Shown piece by piece: positions 34,567-43,496 of a stretch of 64,000 bases of DNA. The notes below the pieces were generated by a model that did not search any database, was not told where the DNA came from, and worked only from the letters and a program-made list of their open reading frames with translations. The stretch comes from Neobacillus driksii (GTDB lineage: Bacteria; Bacillota; Bacilli; Bacillales; Cytobacillaceae). The stretch's first letter is position 1, and every line of letters begins with the position of its first letter. The DNA is taken from NCBI RefSeq assembly GCF_013409995.1, contig NZ_JACCBX010000009.1, positions 124,001 to 188,000 of the forward strand. Reading direction: 5' to 3'. Position numbers and translations under genes: made by a program.

Positions 34567-34686
34567 ATGAAAACGGTTATTATTTCTGAATTTGGCGGAC
34601 CTGACATGCTAAAATATACGGAGGTTGAAAAACCTACGATAGGGTAAAGACAAGTATTAATTCGTGTTGCGGCAACTGCTGTTATT
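34567..34686 (+). pseudogene. Remnant of a quinone oxidoreductase (zinc-less MDR) gene
   Basis: From ATG 34567 the frame reads MKTVIISEFGGPDMLKYTEV, then EKPTIG, a TAA, and RQVLIRVAATAV, the N-terminus of a quinone oxidoreductase with an in-frame stop and nothing after about residue 40. A ribosome site (AGAGAGGAA) is still present. The bulk of the gene is deleted. Confidence 0.8.
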
Positions 34687-34746
34687 TTTATCTTGAATTT
34701 TTAAGAAATTACAAAGTCAGGTGAATAGTGATAAGATAATGTTAAT

Positions 34747-34776
34747 TGCTCACAAATACTATTGTGAGTTTTTTTG
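34747..34776 (+). terminator. Terminator
   Basis: CTCACAA (34749-34755) and TTGTGAG (34762-34768), then seven T. It closes the carrier transcript after the oxidoreductase remnant. Confidence 0.85.
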
Positions 34777-34969
34777 TTTTAGAAGCAGTTATTGTATTTA
34801 AAATGTATGTTTGCACTCAAGGGTGGTTACTTTAAGGTGACTTCATAACTTACTAAAATATCATATGGACGATAGTAAGGATTATAAAGTATGATTAAAA
34901 ATGAGAAAATTTTTACTAGTCTATGTAATTTAGGAATGAAACAATATGATTCTACTAGTGGGAGGCATT

Positions 34970-37723
34970 ATGAGATTTCGTACGAAGCTCTATACGAGCA
35001 TAGGGTCATTACTTTTGTTTATTACGATTATTGTGATGATCTTAATGAACATGCTAGAACAATCAACGGTTAAGATGAATGTTGTGATTAATGAGTTAAA
35101 TGAAAGAATTGAAATTGCTTCCACGCTCAAAGATGAAACGTCCTTATCATCAAATGTGTTAAATGCCTTGTTAAACAATCGTGAAGCTGCACTCAATATG
35201 GATTTGACGAATGCATGGAAAAATTCAAATTCAAGTTTACAAATTGCGATTGAATCACTGGAGAAAAGGGACACCCAAGAGAAATCTCAAGAACTCATTA
35301 GTAAATTTAAAAGCTTACATGAATCTTATCGAAATATGGGCGAGCAAGCGTTGATGGAAAGAAAAATCAATCCTAACGCTGAACTTACTTCTGCTTTTTT
35401 GACTGATATGGAACGAACCAGTCAGAGGATGGATCAAATGGCCGAGCTACTTCATGGCATACAAGAACAAGGGTTGAAGAATGAATTGTTACGTTCCAAA
35501 GATACCTATAATTGGGCTGTTGAAAATATTTACATATACCTTGTAATCGGCTTAATCATTGGAATAAGTTTTGCCATATGGATCATAAAAAGCACCAGCA
35601 ACAACCTTAACAAGGTAACAGACGTGATGAAACAGGCAGCGGCTAGTGATTTTGATACACTACCACGAATTGAGATCTCCTCAAAAGGGGAACTGAGTGA
35701 AATCGCGGTAGCCTTTAATAAAATGGCCCAAGCACTTGAGAAACATAGTAGAATCGAGAAAGAAGTAAAAGAAGAAGCAGAAGAGTTGAGCTGGCTGAAT
35801 AGAAAAATAGCTCAAATTGCAACAATGTATCCGGAAGTAGAAAATGTGCAGATGTTAGCCGAAATGCTCATCACTAAGTTGATACCTATGGTGGGAGCGA
35901 GCTACGGAGTCTTCTATTTAAAAGAAGTTAACAAAAGTGACCAGTATTTAACAAGACTGTCTTCCTTCGCCTCTTTGGGTAAGGAAGAAGAACGAAAGCA
36001 ATTTCGTTTAGGAGAGGGATTGATTGGGCAATGTGCTCTTTTAAAGCGCCCCATCCATCTAAATGAAGTTCCGGACGATTATCTAAAAATCGGTTCAGGT
36101 CTGGGAAAAGCTTCTCCTAAAACAATAATGATTTTACCCGTATTATTTGAAGAACAAGTACTTGCAGTGATTGAAATTGCTTCTTTTGAGACGTTAACCC
36201 CAATACAAATAAAGCTGCTTGAAAAAGTGAATAACAATTTAGGAATTAAGATTAATAGTATTATCAACCACATGAAGGTAGAACAATTATTGCAAGAGTC
36301 ACAAGCCCTTACAGAAGAACTACAGGCCCAATCAGAGGAACTCCAGATGCAGCAAGAAGAGCTAAGGACAACTAATGAGAAACTAGAGGAACAGTATGAA
36401 GCATCTAAACAACACAACTTCGAAATACAAGAAGTCAGTGCGGCACTGGAAGAAAAAGCACAGCAGCTGGAGCTTAGTTCTAAATATAAAACCGAGTTTC
36501 TAGCTAATATGTCACATGAGCTAAGAACGCCTCTCAATAGTTTGCTCATTCTAGCACAAATCCTCTCTGAAAATGGAGAAGGGAATCTGACAAATAAACA
36601 ACAGGAATACATTAAAACCATTTACTCTTCCGGAAATGATTTATTGAATTTAATCAACGATATATTAGATTTGGCCAAAGTAGAGTCTGGTAAACTAGAT
36701 GTGATATCAAAAGAAGTAGAATTGAATCAGTTAAGAGATATCATCTACCGTCAATTCTCACCCATTGCGAACAAGAAGAAAGTTCATTTTTCAATCGAAA
36801 TAGACAAAGCATTACCAATGACGATCATTACGGACGAGCAACGACTGCAGCAGATAGTAAAAAATCTTCTAGCCAATGCGTTTAAATTTACGGAAAGTGG
36901 CAGTGTCTCCTTACAAATCAACAGTGTGATGAAAAACATCACCGGCAACAAAGGAGAAGAACAGCGACTTGAACGAATGTTTGCTTTTTCTGTGATTGAT
37001 ACGGGTATTGGAATTGAGGAAGAAAAACAAGAGAGTATATTTGATGCTTTCAAACAAGCAGATGGGACGACAAGCAGGAAATATGGCGGTACGGGATTAG
37101 GTCTTTCAATTTGCAGGGAACTTGCTCAGTTATTGGGCGGGTTTATAGAAGTTACAAGTGAGATTAGGAATGGAAGCACATTTACGTTATATTTGCCGAA
37201 TCGTCAAATGAATAACAACATCGTAAATATCTCTACGGCTCGGACGGAAGCCGCGGTCAGTATGGAAGCTAACTATTTAGTAAACAATGATGATCAAGTT
37301 TTAAAGGAAGGTTCAATGCTCAAACATGGGAAATCGATTCTGAAAAACAAGAAGATCCTTATCGTCGATGATGATATTCGTAATGTATATGCATTAACGA
37401 TTGCGTTAGAGAATTATGATATGGAGATCTTGGTTGCAGAAAACGGCAGGGAAGCGCTGCAGGTTTTACAGGAGCATCCGAATACGGACCTGATATTAAT
37501 GGATATTATGATGCCAGAAATGGATGGGTTTGAAGCCATCCAACATATTCGTAGAATAAATATATTTGAAACGATACCGATCATCGCCCTTACAGCAAAG
37601 GCGATGAAACACAGCAGAGAAGAATGTCTGCAGGCTGGAGCTACCGACTATATTAGCAAGCCAATCAACTTAGAACAGTTGTTCTCATTAATGCAAGTAT
37701 GGCTGTTTACGAAGGAGGGCTAG
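34970..37723 (+). CDS. Hybrid sensor kinase, CHASE3-HAMP-GAF-HisKA-HATPase-REC (RsbK-like)
   Basis: The 917-residue membrane kinase has a first TM (about 9-27), a ~155-residue helical extracytoplasmic domain like CHASE3, a second TM (about 186-206), HAMP, GAF (about 290-435), a Glu/Gln-rich coiled coil (440-505), HisKA with His516 (MSHELRTPLNS), HATPase (GTGLGLSICRELA) and a C-terminal receiver with Asp845 (LILMDIMMPEMDG). ATG 34970 follows GGGAGG. This is the architecture of Bacillus cereus RsbK, which controls sigma-B through RsbY. The CheR-type gene directly after it matches the RsbK-RsbM pairing, but no rsbY or sigB follows here. Confidence 0.9.
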   Translation: MRFRTKLYTSIGSLLLFITIIVMILMNMLEQSTVKMNVVINELNERIEIASTLKDETSLSSNVLNALLNNREAALNMDLTNAWKNSNSSLQIAIESLEKRDTQEKSQELISKFKSLHESYRNMGEQALMERKINPNAELTSAFLTDMERTSQRMDQMAELLHGIQEQGLKNELLRSKDTYNWAVENIYIYLVIGLIIGISFAIWIIKSTSNNLNKVTDVMKQAAASDFDTLPRIEISSKGELSEIAVAFNKMAQALEKHSRIEKEVKEEAEELSWLNRKIAQIATMYPEVENVQMLAEMLITKLIPMVGASYGVFYLKEVNKSDQYLTRLSSFASLGKEEERKQFRLGEGLIGQCALLKRPIHLNEVPDDYLKIGSGLGKASPKTIMILPVLFEEQVLAVIEIASFETLTPIQIKLLEKVNNNLGIKINSIINHMKVEQLLQESQALTEELQAQSEELQMQQEELRTTNEKLEEQYEASKQHNFEIQEVSAALEEKAQQLELSSKYKTEFLANMSHELRTPLNSLLILAQILSENGEGNLTNKQQEYIKTIYSSGNDLLNLINDILDLAKVESGKLDVISKEVELNQLRDIIYRQFSPIANKKKVHFSIEIDKALPMTIITDEQRLQQIVKNLLANAFKFTESGSVSLQINSVMKNITGNKGEEQRLERMFAFSVIDTGIGIEEEKQESIFDAFKQADGTTSRKYGGTGLGLSICRELAQLLGGFIEVTSEIRNGSTFTLYLPNRQMNNNIVNISTARTEAAVSMEANYLVNNDDQVLKEGSMLKHGKSILKNKKILIVDDDIRNVYALTIALENYDMEILVAENGREALQVLQEHPNTDLILMDIMMPEMDGFEAIQHIRRINIFETIPIIALTAKAMKHSREECLQAGATDYISKPINLEQLFSLMQVWLFTKEG

Positions 37724-37726
37724 AAA

Positions 37727-38587
37727 ATCGCACATGTTAAATTTCATGAAACTAGTAGTCTAGTTCAGACTGAAGAGGTCGAGAGAATTGAAATCGATTT
37801 ATTACTTGAGGCAATCTTTCGATATTATGGGTATGATTTCAGAAACTATGCCTTTCCTTTTATCCAAAGGAGAATTAACCATCGCGTTCACATTGAGAGA
37901 CTTTCAAGTATATCCGCGCTGCAGGAAAAAATCCTTCGTGAACCTTGTGTGATGGCAACATTTCTTTCCGATTTTTCCATTAATGTGACGGAGATGTTTC
38001 GGGATCCATCCTTTTTTAAGAGTATCCGGACAAATGTGATTCCTTTAATAAAGGATTATCCTTCTATTAAAATTTGGCATGTCGGCTGTTCTTCCGGTGA
38101 GGAAGTGTATTCAATGGCGATACTCCTTCATGAAGAGGGCATTTACGATAAAACAAGAATCTATGCAACTGATATAAATAAGAATATTCTCGAAAAAGCA
38201 AATCAAGGTACCTTTCCGTTAGAAGAAATGAAGCTCTATACTAAAAACTATATTGAAGCAGGAGGGAAACGGGCCTTTTCTGAATATTATAAAGCCATTG
38301 ACGATAAGGTTTGTTTCCACCCATTTCTTCAGAAGAATATGATTTTTGCCCAGCATAATGTAGTATCCGATCATTCTTTTAACGAGTTTGATATCATTAT
38401 ATGCCGAAATGTTCTCATCTATTTTAATAAGAACCTTCAAAATGATGTTCATCAATTAATATATGAAAGCCTAAGTACGTCAGGTTTTCTTGGTTTAGGA
38501 AAAAGAGAGGGGGTTAAATTTACACGTTATGAAGACTGTTACGGAGAATTTGATGGACCCGAAAGGCTCTATCAAAAAGTTAAATAA
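37727..38587 (+). CDS. CheR-type methyltransferase (RsbM-like), non-canonical start
   Basis: Translation from 37727 gives 286 residues: a CheR N-terminal domain (IEIDLLLEAIFRYYGYDFRN) and a SAM-binding domain (WHVGCSSGEEVYSMAILL, FDIIICRNVLIYF). The N-terminal domain reads cleanly back to the TAG of the kinase gene in the same frame and contains no ATG, GTG or TTG before codon 74 or so. AAGGAGGG (37712-37719) stands 7 bases before ATC 37727, so initiation at AUC is likely. A conventional start (GTG/ATG near 37946-37949) would lose the whole N-terminal domain. It should methylate glutamates, probably on the kinase next door as RsbM does to RsbK. Confidence 0.85.
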   Translation: MAHVKFHETSSLVQTEEVERIEIDLLLEAIFRYYGYDFRNYAFPFIQRRINHRVHIERLSSISALQEKILREPCVMATFLSDFSINVTEMFRDPSFFKSIRTNVIPLIKDYPSIKIWHVGCSSGEEVYSMAILLHEEGIYDKTRIYATDINKNILEKANQGTFPLEEMKLYTKNYIEAGGKRAFSEYYKAIDDKVCFHPFLQKNMIFAQHNVVSDHSFNEFDIIICRNVLIYFNKNLQNDVHQLIYESLSTSGFLGLGKREGVKFTRYEDCYGEFDGPERLYQKVK

Positions 38588-40595
38588 AACGCCTTCTCAA
38601 AAGGTGAATATTTTAATGGTGGATGATCATCCAGAAAACCTTTTAGCATTAGAGGCAGTGCTCAATTCACCAAACTACAATCTAATTAGCGCACATTCAG
38701 GAAAAGAAGCGTTAAAATGCATGCTTCAACATGATTTTGCGGTGATTTTACTCGATGTTCAAATGCCGGGACTGAATGGATTTGATACTGCCAAACTTAT
38801 AAAGGCGAGAGAAAAAACGAAAAATATCCCGATTATTTTTATTACAGCGATTAGTCAAGAAATCGAACATGTGCATCAAGGGTACTCTGTAGGTGCGATT
38901 GATTATATTTTTAAACCCTTTCAGCCCGAAACATTGAAAAAGAAAATTGAACAGTTTGTCAAAATCCATCAAAATCATCAAGAAACGATTATTCAAACAG
39001 ATTTAGGACATTTACTAGAGCTGAATAAGGTTAACAAAAGGCTGGATAGAACCACCCTGAATTTACGACGGACTGAGGCATTATCGAAAGCCGTTAGTGA
39101 AACAATAACCGATACCATTGTCACGTTTGATAATCAAGGTTGTATTCTTTCCGTAAATCCTGCCGTCACTAGCATGTTTGGCTATCAGGCCAAGGAATTG
39201 CTGGAAAAACACGTTTTAAAGCTTTTTCCCAAATGGGAGAATGAAGTGTCATGTCATTCACCCCTCTCATTTATTTCTACGATTAGACAGTCCGTTGGAA
39301 AGATCATCGAAGTGGTTGCCAGTCGGAAGGATAAAAGCTGTTTCTATGGTGATCTATTAATTGCATCCACCATTATTGAGGATGAACAGATATTTGTTTG
39401 TACGGTGCGGGATGTAACGGAAAGAAAAGAAATTGAAAAAGTTAAAAAACAGCGATTTCATAATTTGGAACATGTGGTCGAAGCGCGGACGCTCGAGCTG
39501 ACCAAGTCAAACAAGAAACTGCAAAAAGAAATTGAAGAACGAAAAAGAATGGCCGACCATCTGTTCCGTTCTCAAGAAAGGTTTCGAAAAATCTTTGATT
39601 CCAGTCCCTTATTAAAGGCGATTTTATTACAGAAGGATCTGACATTTATTGATATCAATGCCAGTTGGACAAAATTCACTGGTTATAGGAGTAACGAATT
39701 GATACATCAAAAAATTAATCGGGAAAATTTTATTGATGAGTCATCAGGGAAGCCTATTGATTTAAAAAATAAGATTCGAAATAAGAAAATCAGGTATGAA
39801 ACGAAAGACGGGGAAGTCCGCTCAGGATTATTGTCCACGGAGATGATTGATATTGATTCCGAGCCATGTACCCTCGTCGTATTGAATGATATTACAGAAA
39901 GGGTCCATCTTGAGAACGAAATGTATCGGTTGGACCGATTAAATTTAATCGGCGAAATGGCCGCAGGTATTGCCCATGAGATCAGAAACCCGATGACAAC
40001 CGTTCAAGGATTTTTGCAATTATCTAGGAATAGAGCGGACAATTTATCTACTGATTTCATTGATTTAATGCTAGAGGAATTGAACAGGGCAAACTCAATT
40101 ATCACAGAATTTTTGAATCTAGCTAAAAATAAAATCAGTGTCAAAAAGAAACAGAACTTGAATGCTATTATTGAAGCTTTATCTCCTCTGATTCAAGCAG
40201 AAGCGTTCCGTTCAAATAAACAGCTTAAGCTGGACTTAGGAGAATGTCCTGACATCTCTCTGGACGAAAAAGAAATCCGCCAGCTCATCTTAAATATTGC
40301 CTTAAATGGATTAGATGCCATGACTTCCAATGGTAATTTGACGATTAAAACCTTTCAAGACGATGAGACAGTGGTTCTGCAAATAAAAGATCAAGGCCAG
40401 GGTATCAACCCAGAGGTATTATCAAAATTAGGGACACCTTTCTTTACCACAAAGGAAACAGGAACAGGTCTGGGGTTAGCCATATGTTACAGTGTAGCCA
40501 AACGGCATGACGCTCAGATTGAAATTGAAACGGGTGATGACGGGACCACTTTCTCTATTCGATTTCAGATCAATCCCATCTTAAACACCGTGTAG
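38553..40595 (+). CDS. Response regulator-PAS-PAS histidine kinase
   Basis: The 680-residue soluble protein begins with a receiver (about 15-140, phospho-acceptor Asp68 in ILLDVQMPG), then two PAS domains (about 165-280 and 325-450) joined by a coiled coil, and a KinA-type HisKA/HATPase with His475 (GIAHEIRNPMTT) and GTGLGLAICYS. ATG 38553 follows CGGAG and overlaps the CheR gene by 35 bases; ATG 38529 is an alternative. It has no membrane segment. It could receive phosphate from the hybrid kinase and pass it on, standing where RsbY stands in B. cereus. Its output partner is not in the window. Confidence 0.88.
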   Translation: MDPKGSIKKLNKTPSQKVNILMVDDHPENLLALEAVLNSPNYNLISAHSGKEALKCMLQHDFAVILLDVQMPGLNGFDTAKLIKAREKTKNIPIIFITAISQEIEHVHQGYSVGAIDYIFKPFQPETLKKKIEQFVKIHQNHQETIIQTDLGHLLELNKVNKRLDRTTLNLRRTEALSKAVSETITDTIVTFDNQGCILSVNPAVTSMFGYQAKELLEKHVLKLFPKWENEVSCHSPLSFISTIRQSVGKIIEVVASRKDKSCFYGDLLIASTIIEDEQIFVCTVRDVTERKEIEKVKKQRFHNLEHVVEARTLELTKSNKKLQKEIEERKRMADHLFRSQERFRKIFDSSPLLKAILLQKDLTFIDINASWTKFTGYRSNELIHQKINRENFIDESSGKPIDLKNKIRNKKIRYETKDGEVRSGLLSTEMIDIDSEPCTLVVLNDITERVHLENEMYRLDRLNLIGEMAAGIAHEIRNPMTTVQGFLQLSRNRADNLSTDFIDLMLEELNRANSIITEFLNLAKNKISVKKKQNLNAIIEALSPLIQAEAFRSNKQLKLDLGECPDISLDEKEIRQLILNIALNGLDAMTSNGNLTIKTFQDDETVVLQIKDQGQGINPEVLSKLGTPFFTTKETGTGLGLAICYSVAKRHDAQIEIETGDDGTTFSIRFQINPILNTV

Positions 40596-40632
40596 GTACA
40601 TTCTTTAACACAGAAGAGAGGGGGATGTTGCC

Positions 40633-41574
40633 GTGTTAAAGAAAGGGAAAATTACGTTGGTTATTGGTACGGTCATTTTTATCATCGTTCTAGGTTTTAT
40701 ATCCGTAACGTTTGCTGATAAAAAGCCCACTGTAGTCGTTGTATTAAAAGCAGCAGACTCACAATATTGGCATATTATGAAAGCTGGTATGGAGAAAGGG
40801 TTTAAAGACTTTGGGATTGATGGCAAAGTGATGGTACCAAGTGAAGCATCACCACAAAAACAGGTAGAATTATTAATTAAGACATACAAAGAAAAGCCCG
40901 ATATTATCATAACGGCTCCGTACAGTTCATTTGTTAGACCGACATTAGAAACATTAACGGATATTCCTATTTTGCTAGTAGATACAGACCTTCCCATGAA
41001 AAACAAAAAGGCTTATATTGGAACCGATAATAACGACTTAGGTAAGAAAGCAGGAGCCTTTTTAGCCTCCCAACTGCAGCCAGGCGATAAGGTTGCCATT
41101 ATCGGTGGTGATATATCTTTCCCGGTATTTAGGCAGCGACTCGAAGGTGCTACCAATTCTTTACAGAATGCAGGAATCGAAATCTCCATTACCAAAACGG
41201 GAATATCGGATGATCCCAAAGCAGTTCATAAGGCGGTCTCAATGGTTTTGCGTGACCATCCTGATATTAAGGGTGTGGTGACCTCACATGACACGATCGC
41301 ATTACCGGTAATCAAGGAGTTTGAGAAACAGGGGCTTTTAATACCTGTCATTGGGCCAGATGGTCTGACCGAGATGCTTAAGTTAATTGCCGACGAAACC
41401 CTCCCTGGTACCATTGCCCAAAACCCTTATGATATGGGCTATTTAAGCGTAGAAACCGCCATGAAAGTAATTCAAGGAGAAAATGTAGAACCCTTCGTCG
41501 ACAGTGATGTCGATATAATCATAAAAGAGAATGCGCAGCAAAGATTGAATTTTTATGAGAAATTAGTGAAGTAA
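40633..41574 (+). CDS. Membrane-anchored sugar-binding protein (RbsB/PBP1 type)
   Basis: The 313-residue protein has an N-terminal uncleaved-looking hydrophobic segment (ITLVIGTVIFIIVLGFISV) without a lipobox and then a two-lobe periplasmic-binding fold (PTVVVVLKAADSQYW, IGTDNNDLGKKAGAFLASQL, GVVTSHDTIALPVI). GTG 40633 is 8 bases from GAGGGGG. No permease or ATPase of its own class is adjacent. It sits 37 bp after the PAS kinase, so a sensory role feeding the kinase cluster is plausible. It could also be an orphan transport component. Confidence 0.82.
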   Translation: MLKKGKITLVIGTVIFIIVLGFISVTFADKKPTVVVVLKAADSQYWHIMKAGMEKGFKDFGIDGKVMVPSEASPQKQVELLIKTYKEKPDIIITAPYSSFVRPTLETLTDIPILLVDTDLPMKNKKAYIGTDNNDLGKKAGAFLASQLQPGDKVAIIGGDISFPVFRQRLEGATNSLQNAGIEISITKTGISDDPKAVHKAVSMVLRDHPDIKGVVTSHDTIALPVIKEFEKQGLLIPVIGPDGLTEMLKLIADETLPGTIAQNPYDMGYLSVETAMKVIQGENVEPFVDSDVDIIIKENAQQRLNFYEKLVK

Positions 41575-41590
41575 AACATTCATAACGTGT

Positions 41591-41619
41591 GAGGGTTGCA
41601 ATAACATGCAATCCTCTTT
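41591..41619 (+). terminator. Terminator-like hairpin
   Basis: GAGGGTTGCA (41591-41600) pairs with TGCAATCCTC (41607-41616) with one G-U pair, followed by TTTC only. It closes the signalling block. The 580-bp spacer to 42155 otherwise holds the AGGTTA repeats and a cre-like site but no gene. Confidence 0.5.
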
Positions 41620-41699
41620 CTGTTGTGAGAAAAGGCCACCGAATAGTGGGGATTAAATCAAGAAACTATCATCCCATATGAGGCTTGAGTAAATAGTAA

Positions 41700-41748
41700 A
41701 GGTTAGGATTTTATACCTGATTTAAAGTAATAGGTTAGGATTCTGTAT
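41700..41748 (+). promoter_or_regulatory. Paired AGGTTA direct repeats, likely AraC-family operator
   Basis: AGGTTAGGATTTTATAC (41700-41716) and AGGTTAGGATTCTGTAT (41732-41748) are direct repeats with a 32-bp period. A weaker AGGTTAGAAT is at 41971. The same word with the same period recurs at 46250 and 46282, before the glycosidase gene. The AraC regulator at 45324 lies between the two target units. Confidence 0.65.
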
Positions 41749-41989
41749 TGTCCTAGTATGTAAAGTGACTATATAATAAACCTAGTTAGATTAATCTGAT
41801 TTTTCTGAACACGTTAGTATAACTAATGTTTAATAAGGGGGAATGCCTACATAACAGTTATTTTAAAACCTTAGGTATTTGTTTAGGCTAAGAGATTAAC
41901 AGGTATAAAACTAGCTTTCATCTGTCTTAGATACTTAGAAGTTAGAAATTAAGAATATAAATGTTTTAACAGGTTAGAATCTTTTAAAA

Positions 41990-42003
41990 TGTAAGCGTTT
42001 TAT
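41990..42003 (+). promoter_or_regulatory. cre-like site before the sugar ABC operon
   Basis: TGTAAGCGTTTTAT matches the first 12 positions of a cre. It lies 150 bp upstream of the binding-protein gene. Confidence 0.4.
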
Positions 42004-42155
42004 CACTCCGTTACTTACTCTAATGATAATGATAATCTATTATTTACCCTTCTTAGACAAGTTCTCACTAGTAGAAATCTATATTAAGTTATTAAAGTTC
42101 TTTCTGTTTCTAATGATGTGTTAGCAAATGAATTATAAAAGGGGGAAATTAAAAA

Positions 42156-43427
42156 ATGAAAAAAGGTTTTAAATGGGTACACTTGATCATGATTATTTCA
42201 ATCATTGGGTCACTCCTTGTTGCTTGTAGTTCAAGCTCTTCAGGTACATCAAAAGACGGAAAAGTCACCTTAAAGGTTTTGGATTGGAATAACACGAATA
42301 CAAAAGAAACTGAAAAAATGATTAAAGAAACCGTCGAAAAAGAGTTGCCAAATGTAAAGCTTGAATTTGAATACATAAACTGGGACACCGATTTTAGTTC
42401 AGTTATGCAAACTAGAATTGCCGGGAAACAATTACCAGATATTATCATGATTAAAGGTGGAGATCATCCGAAATACACTGAACATTTAATGGACCTTTCT
42501 ACAGAGGAATTTATGAGTGAATTCCCTGAAGATATCAGAAAAGCCTTGCAGATAGATGGGAAGGATTATGCAGTTCCCTATACATCGAATTTCCAAGGAG
42601 TATTCTACAACAAAAGAATTTTTACAGAAAACAACATTGAAATCCCAAAAACATGGGATGAGTTAATGGCAGTAGCTGAAACATTAAAAAGTAAGGGAAT
42701 TACACCATTTACTTCTCATTTCAAGGATTACCAGATTGGAAACTCATTCAACCAGTTTGCAACCATTGAAGTGTATTCAAAAAATCCAACTTGGGGAAAT
42801 GATTTACAAAAAGGGAAGGTATCATTTGCTACTTCACCAGAATTCAAAACAGTGTTTGAACATTTCGAAGAAATATACAAATATTCCAACAAAGATCCAT
42901 TTGGCCTAGATTTCACAGGGGCAGCTGAAATGTTTGCAAAAGAGGAAACGGCAATGTGGATTATCGGAACGTGGTCGACTGCTCAAGTGTTGAAAAATAA
43001 TCCCGATCTTGAAATTGGATTTTTCCCAACTCCAGCAACGGATGAAAAAAATACAAAAATCATCATGCAACCCGACCACACTTTCTCAGCAAGTGCGACA
43101 ACAAAGCATCCAAAAGAAGTGAAACAAGTTTTAGAAGTATTTGCTACAAATAAGGATATGGCGAAAAAGTACATTGACATTGTTCAAACAGAAAGCTTAA
43201 TACCTGATGTGGTTTCCGCTGTTCAAGCTCCATATGTAGAAGATATCAACAATTATAAAAGCATTGGCGCAGCTGATGCAAACCTCGGTAACGTACAAAT
43301 TCCTTGGCCATATCAAGAACAAAGTGGAAATTATATTGCAGAATGGCTATTAGGAAATAAAACATTGGATAAAGCACTAAAAGCATCAGACGATTTCAAA
43401 TCAAAAGTGAAATTTTCTACCAAATAA
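42156..43427 (+). CDS. Sugar ABC transporter substrate-binding lipoprotein (CUT1)
   Basis: The 423-residue protein has a lipoprotein signal with lipobox LLVAC and a Ser-rich linker, then an MalE-type binding fold (VPYTSNFQGVFYNKRIF, TWDELMAVAETLKSKG, AMWIIGTWSTAQ). AAGGGGG precedes the ATG. The two permease genes follow. No ATPase gene is in the cluster, so a shared MsmX-type ATPase elsewhere is expected, as is common in Bacillus. The linked family 4 glycosidase suggests an alpha-galactoside or similar oligosaccharide. Confidence 0.92.
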   Translation: MKKGFKWVHLIMIISIIGSLLVACSSSSSGTSKDGKVTLKVLDWNNTNTKETEKMIKETVEKELPNVKLEFEYINWDTDFSSVMQTRIAGKQLPDIIMIKGGDHPKYTEHLMDLSTEEFMSEFPEDIRKALQIDGKDYAVPYTSNFQGVFYNKRIFTENNIEIPKTWDELMAVAETLKSKGITPFTSHFKDYQIGNSFNQFATIEVYSKNPTWGNDLQKGKVSFATSPEFKTVFEHFEEIYKYSNKDPFGLDFTGAAEMFAKEETAMWIIGTWSTAQVLKNNPDLEIGFFPTPATDEKNTKIIMQPDHTFSASATTKHPKEVKQVLEVFATNKDMAKKYIDIVQTESLIPDVVSAVQAPYVEDINNYKSIGAADANLGNVQIPWPYQEQSGNYIAEWLLGNKTLDKALKASDDFKSKVKFSTK

Positions 43428-43445
43428 AAGACTGGTTAAAAAAAG

Positions 43446-43465
43446 GGAGAACGAAATTGTTCTCC
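43446..43465 (+). other. Intercistronic hairpin after the binding-protein gene
   Basis: GGAGAAC (43446-43452) and GTTCTCC (43459-43465), with a weak pyrimidine tail. Such stems often keep binding-protein mRNA more abundant than permease mRNA. Confidence 0.65.
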
Positions 43466-43496
43466 TCTCTACTTTTATTGTGATGGGGTGTTGTTT

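Noticed and set aside
36079..36621. 180-residue minus-strand frame in the hybrid kinase gene
   Set aside because: It is antisense to the coiled coil; its Ser/Cys-rich sequence is the complement of repeated Glu/Gln codons.
34970..38587. Single kinase-CheR fusion gene read through the TAG
   Set aside because: The two frames are the same, but AAGGAGGG just before the stop indicates independent initiation; kept only as an alternative.
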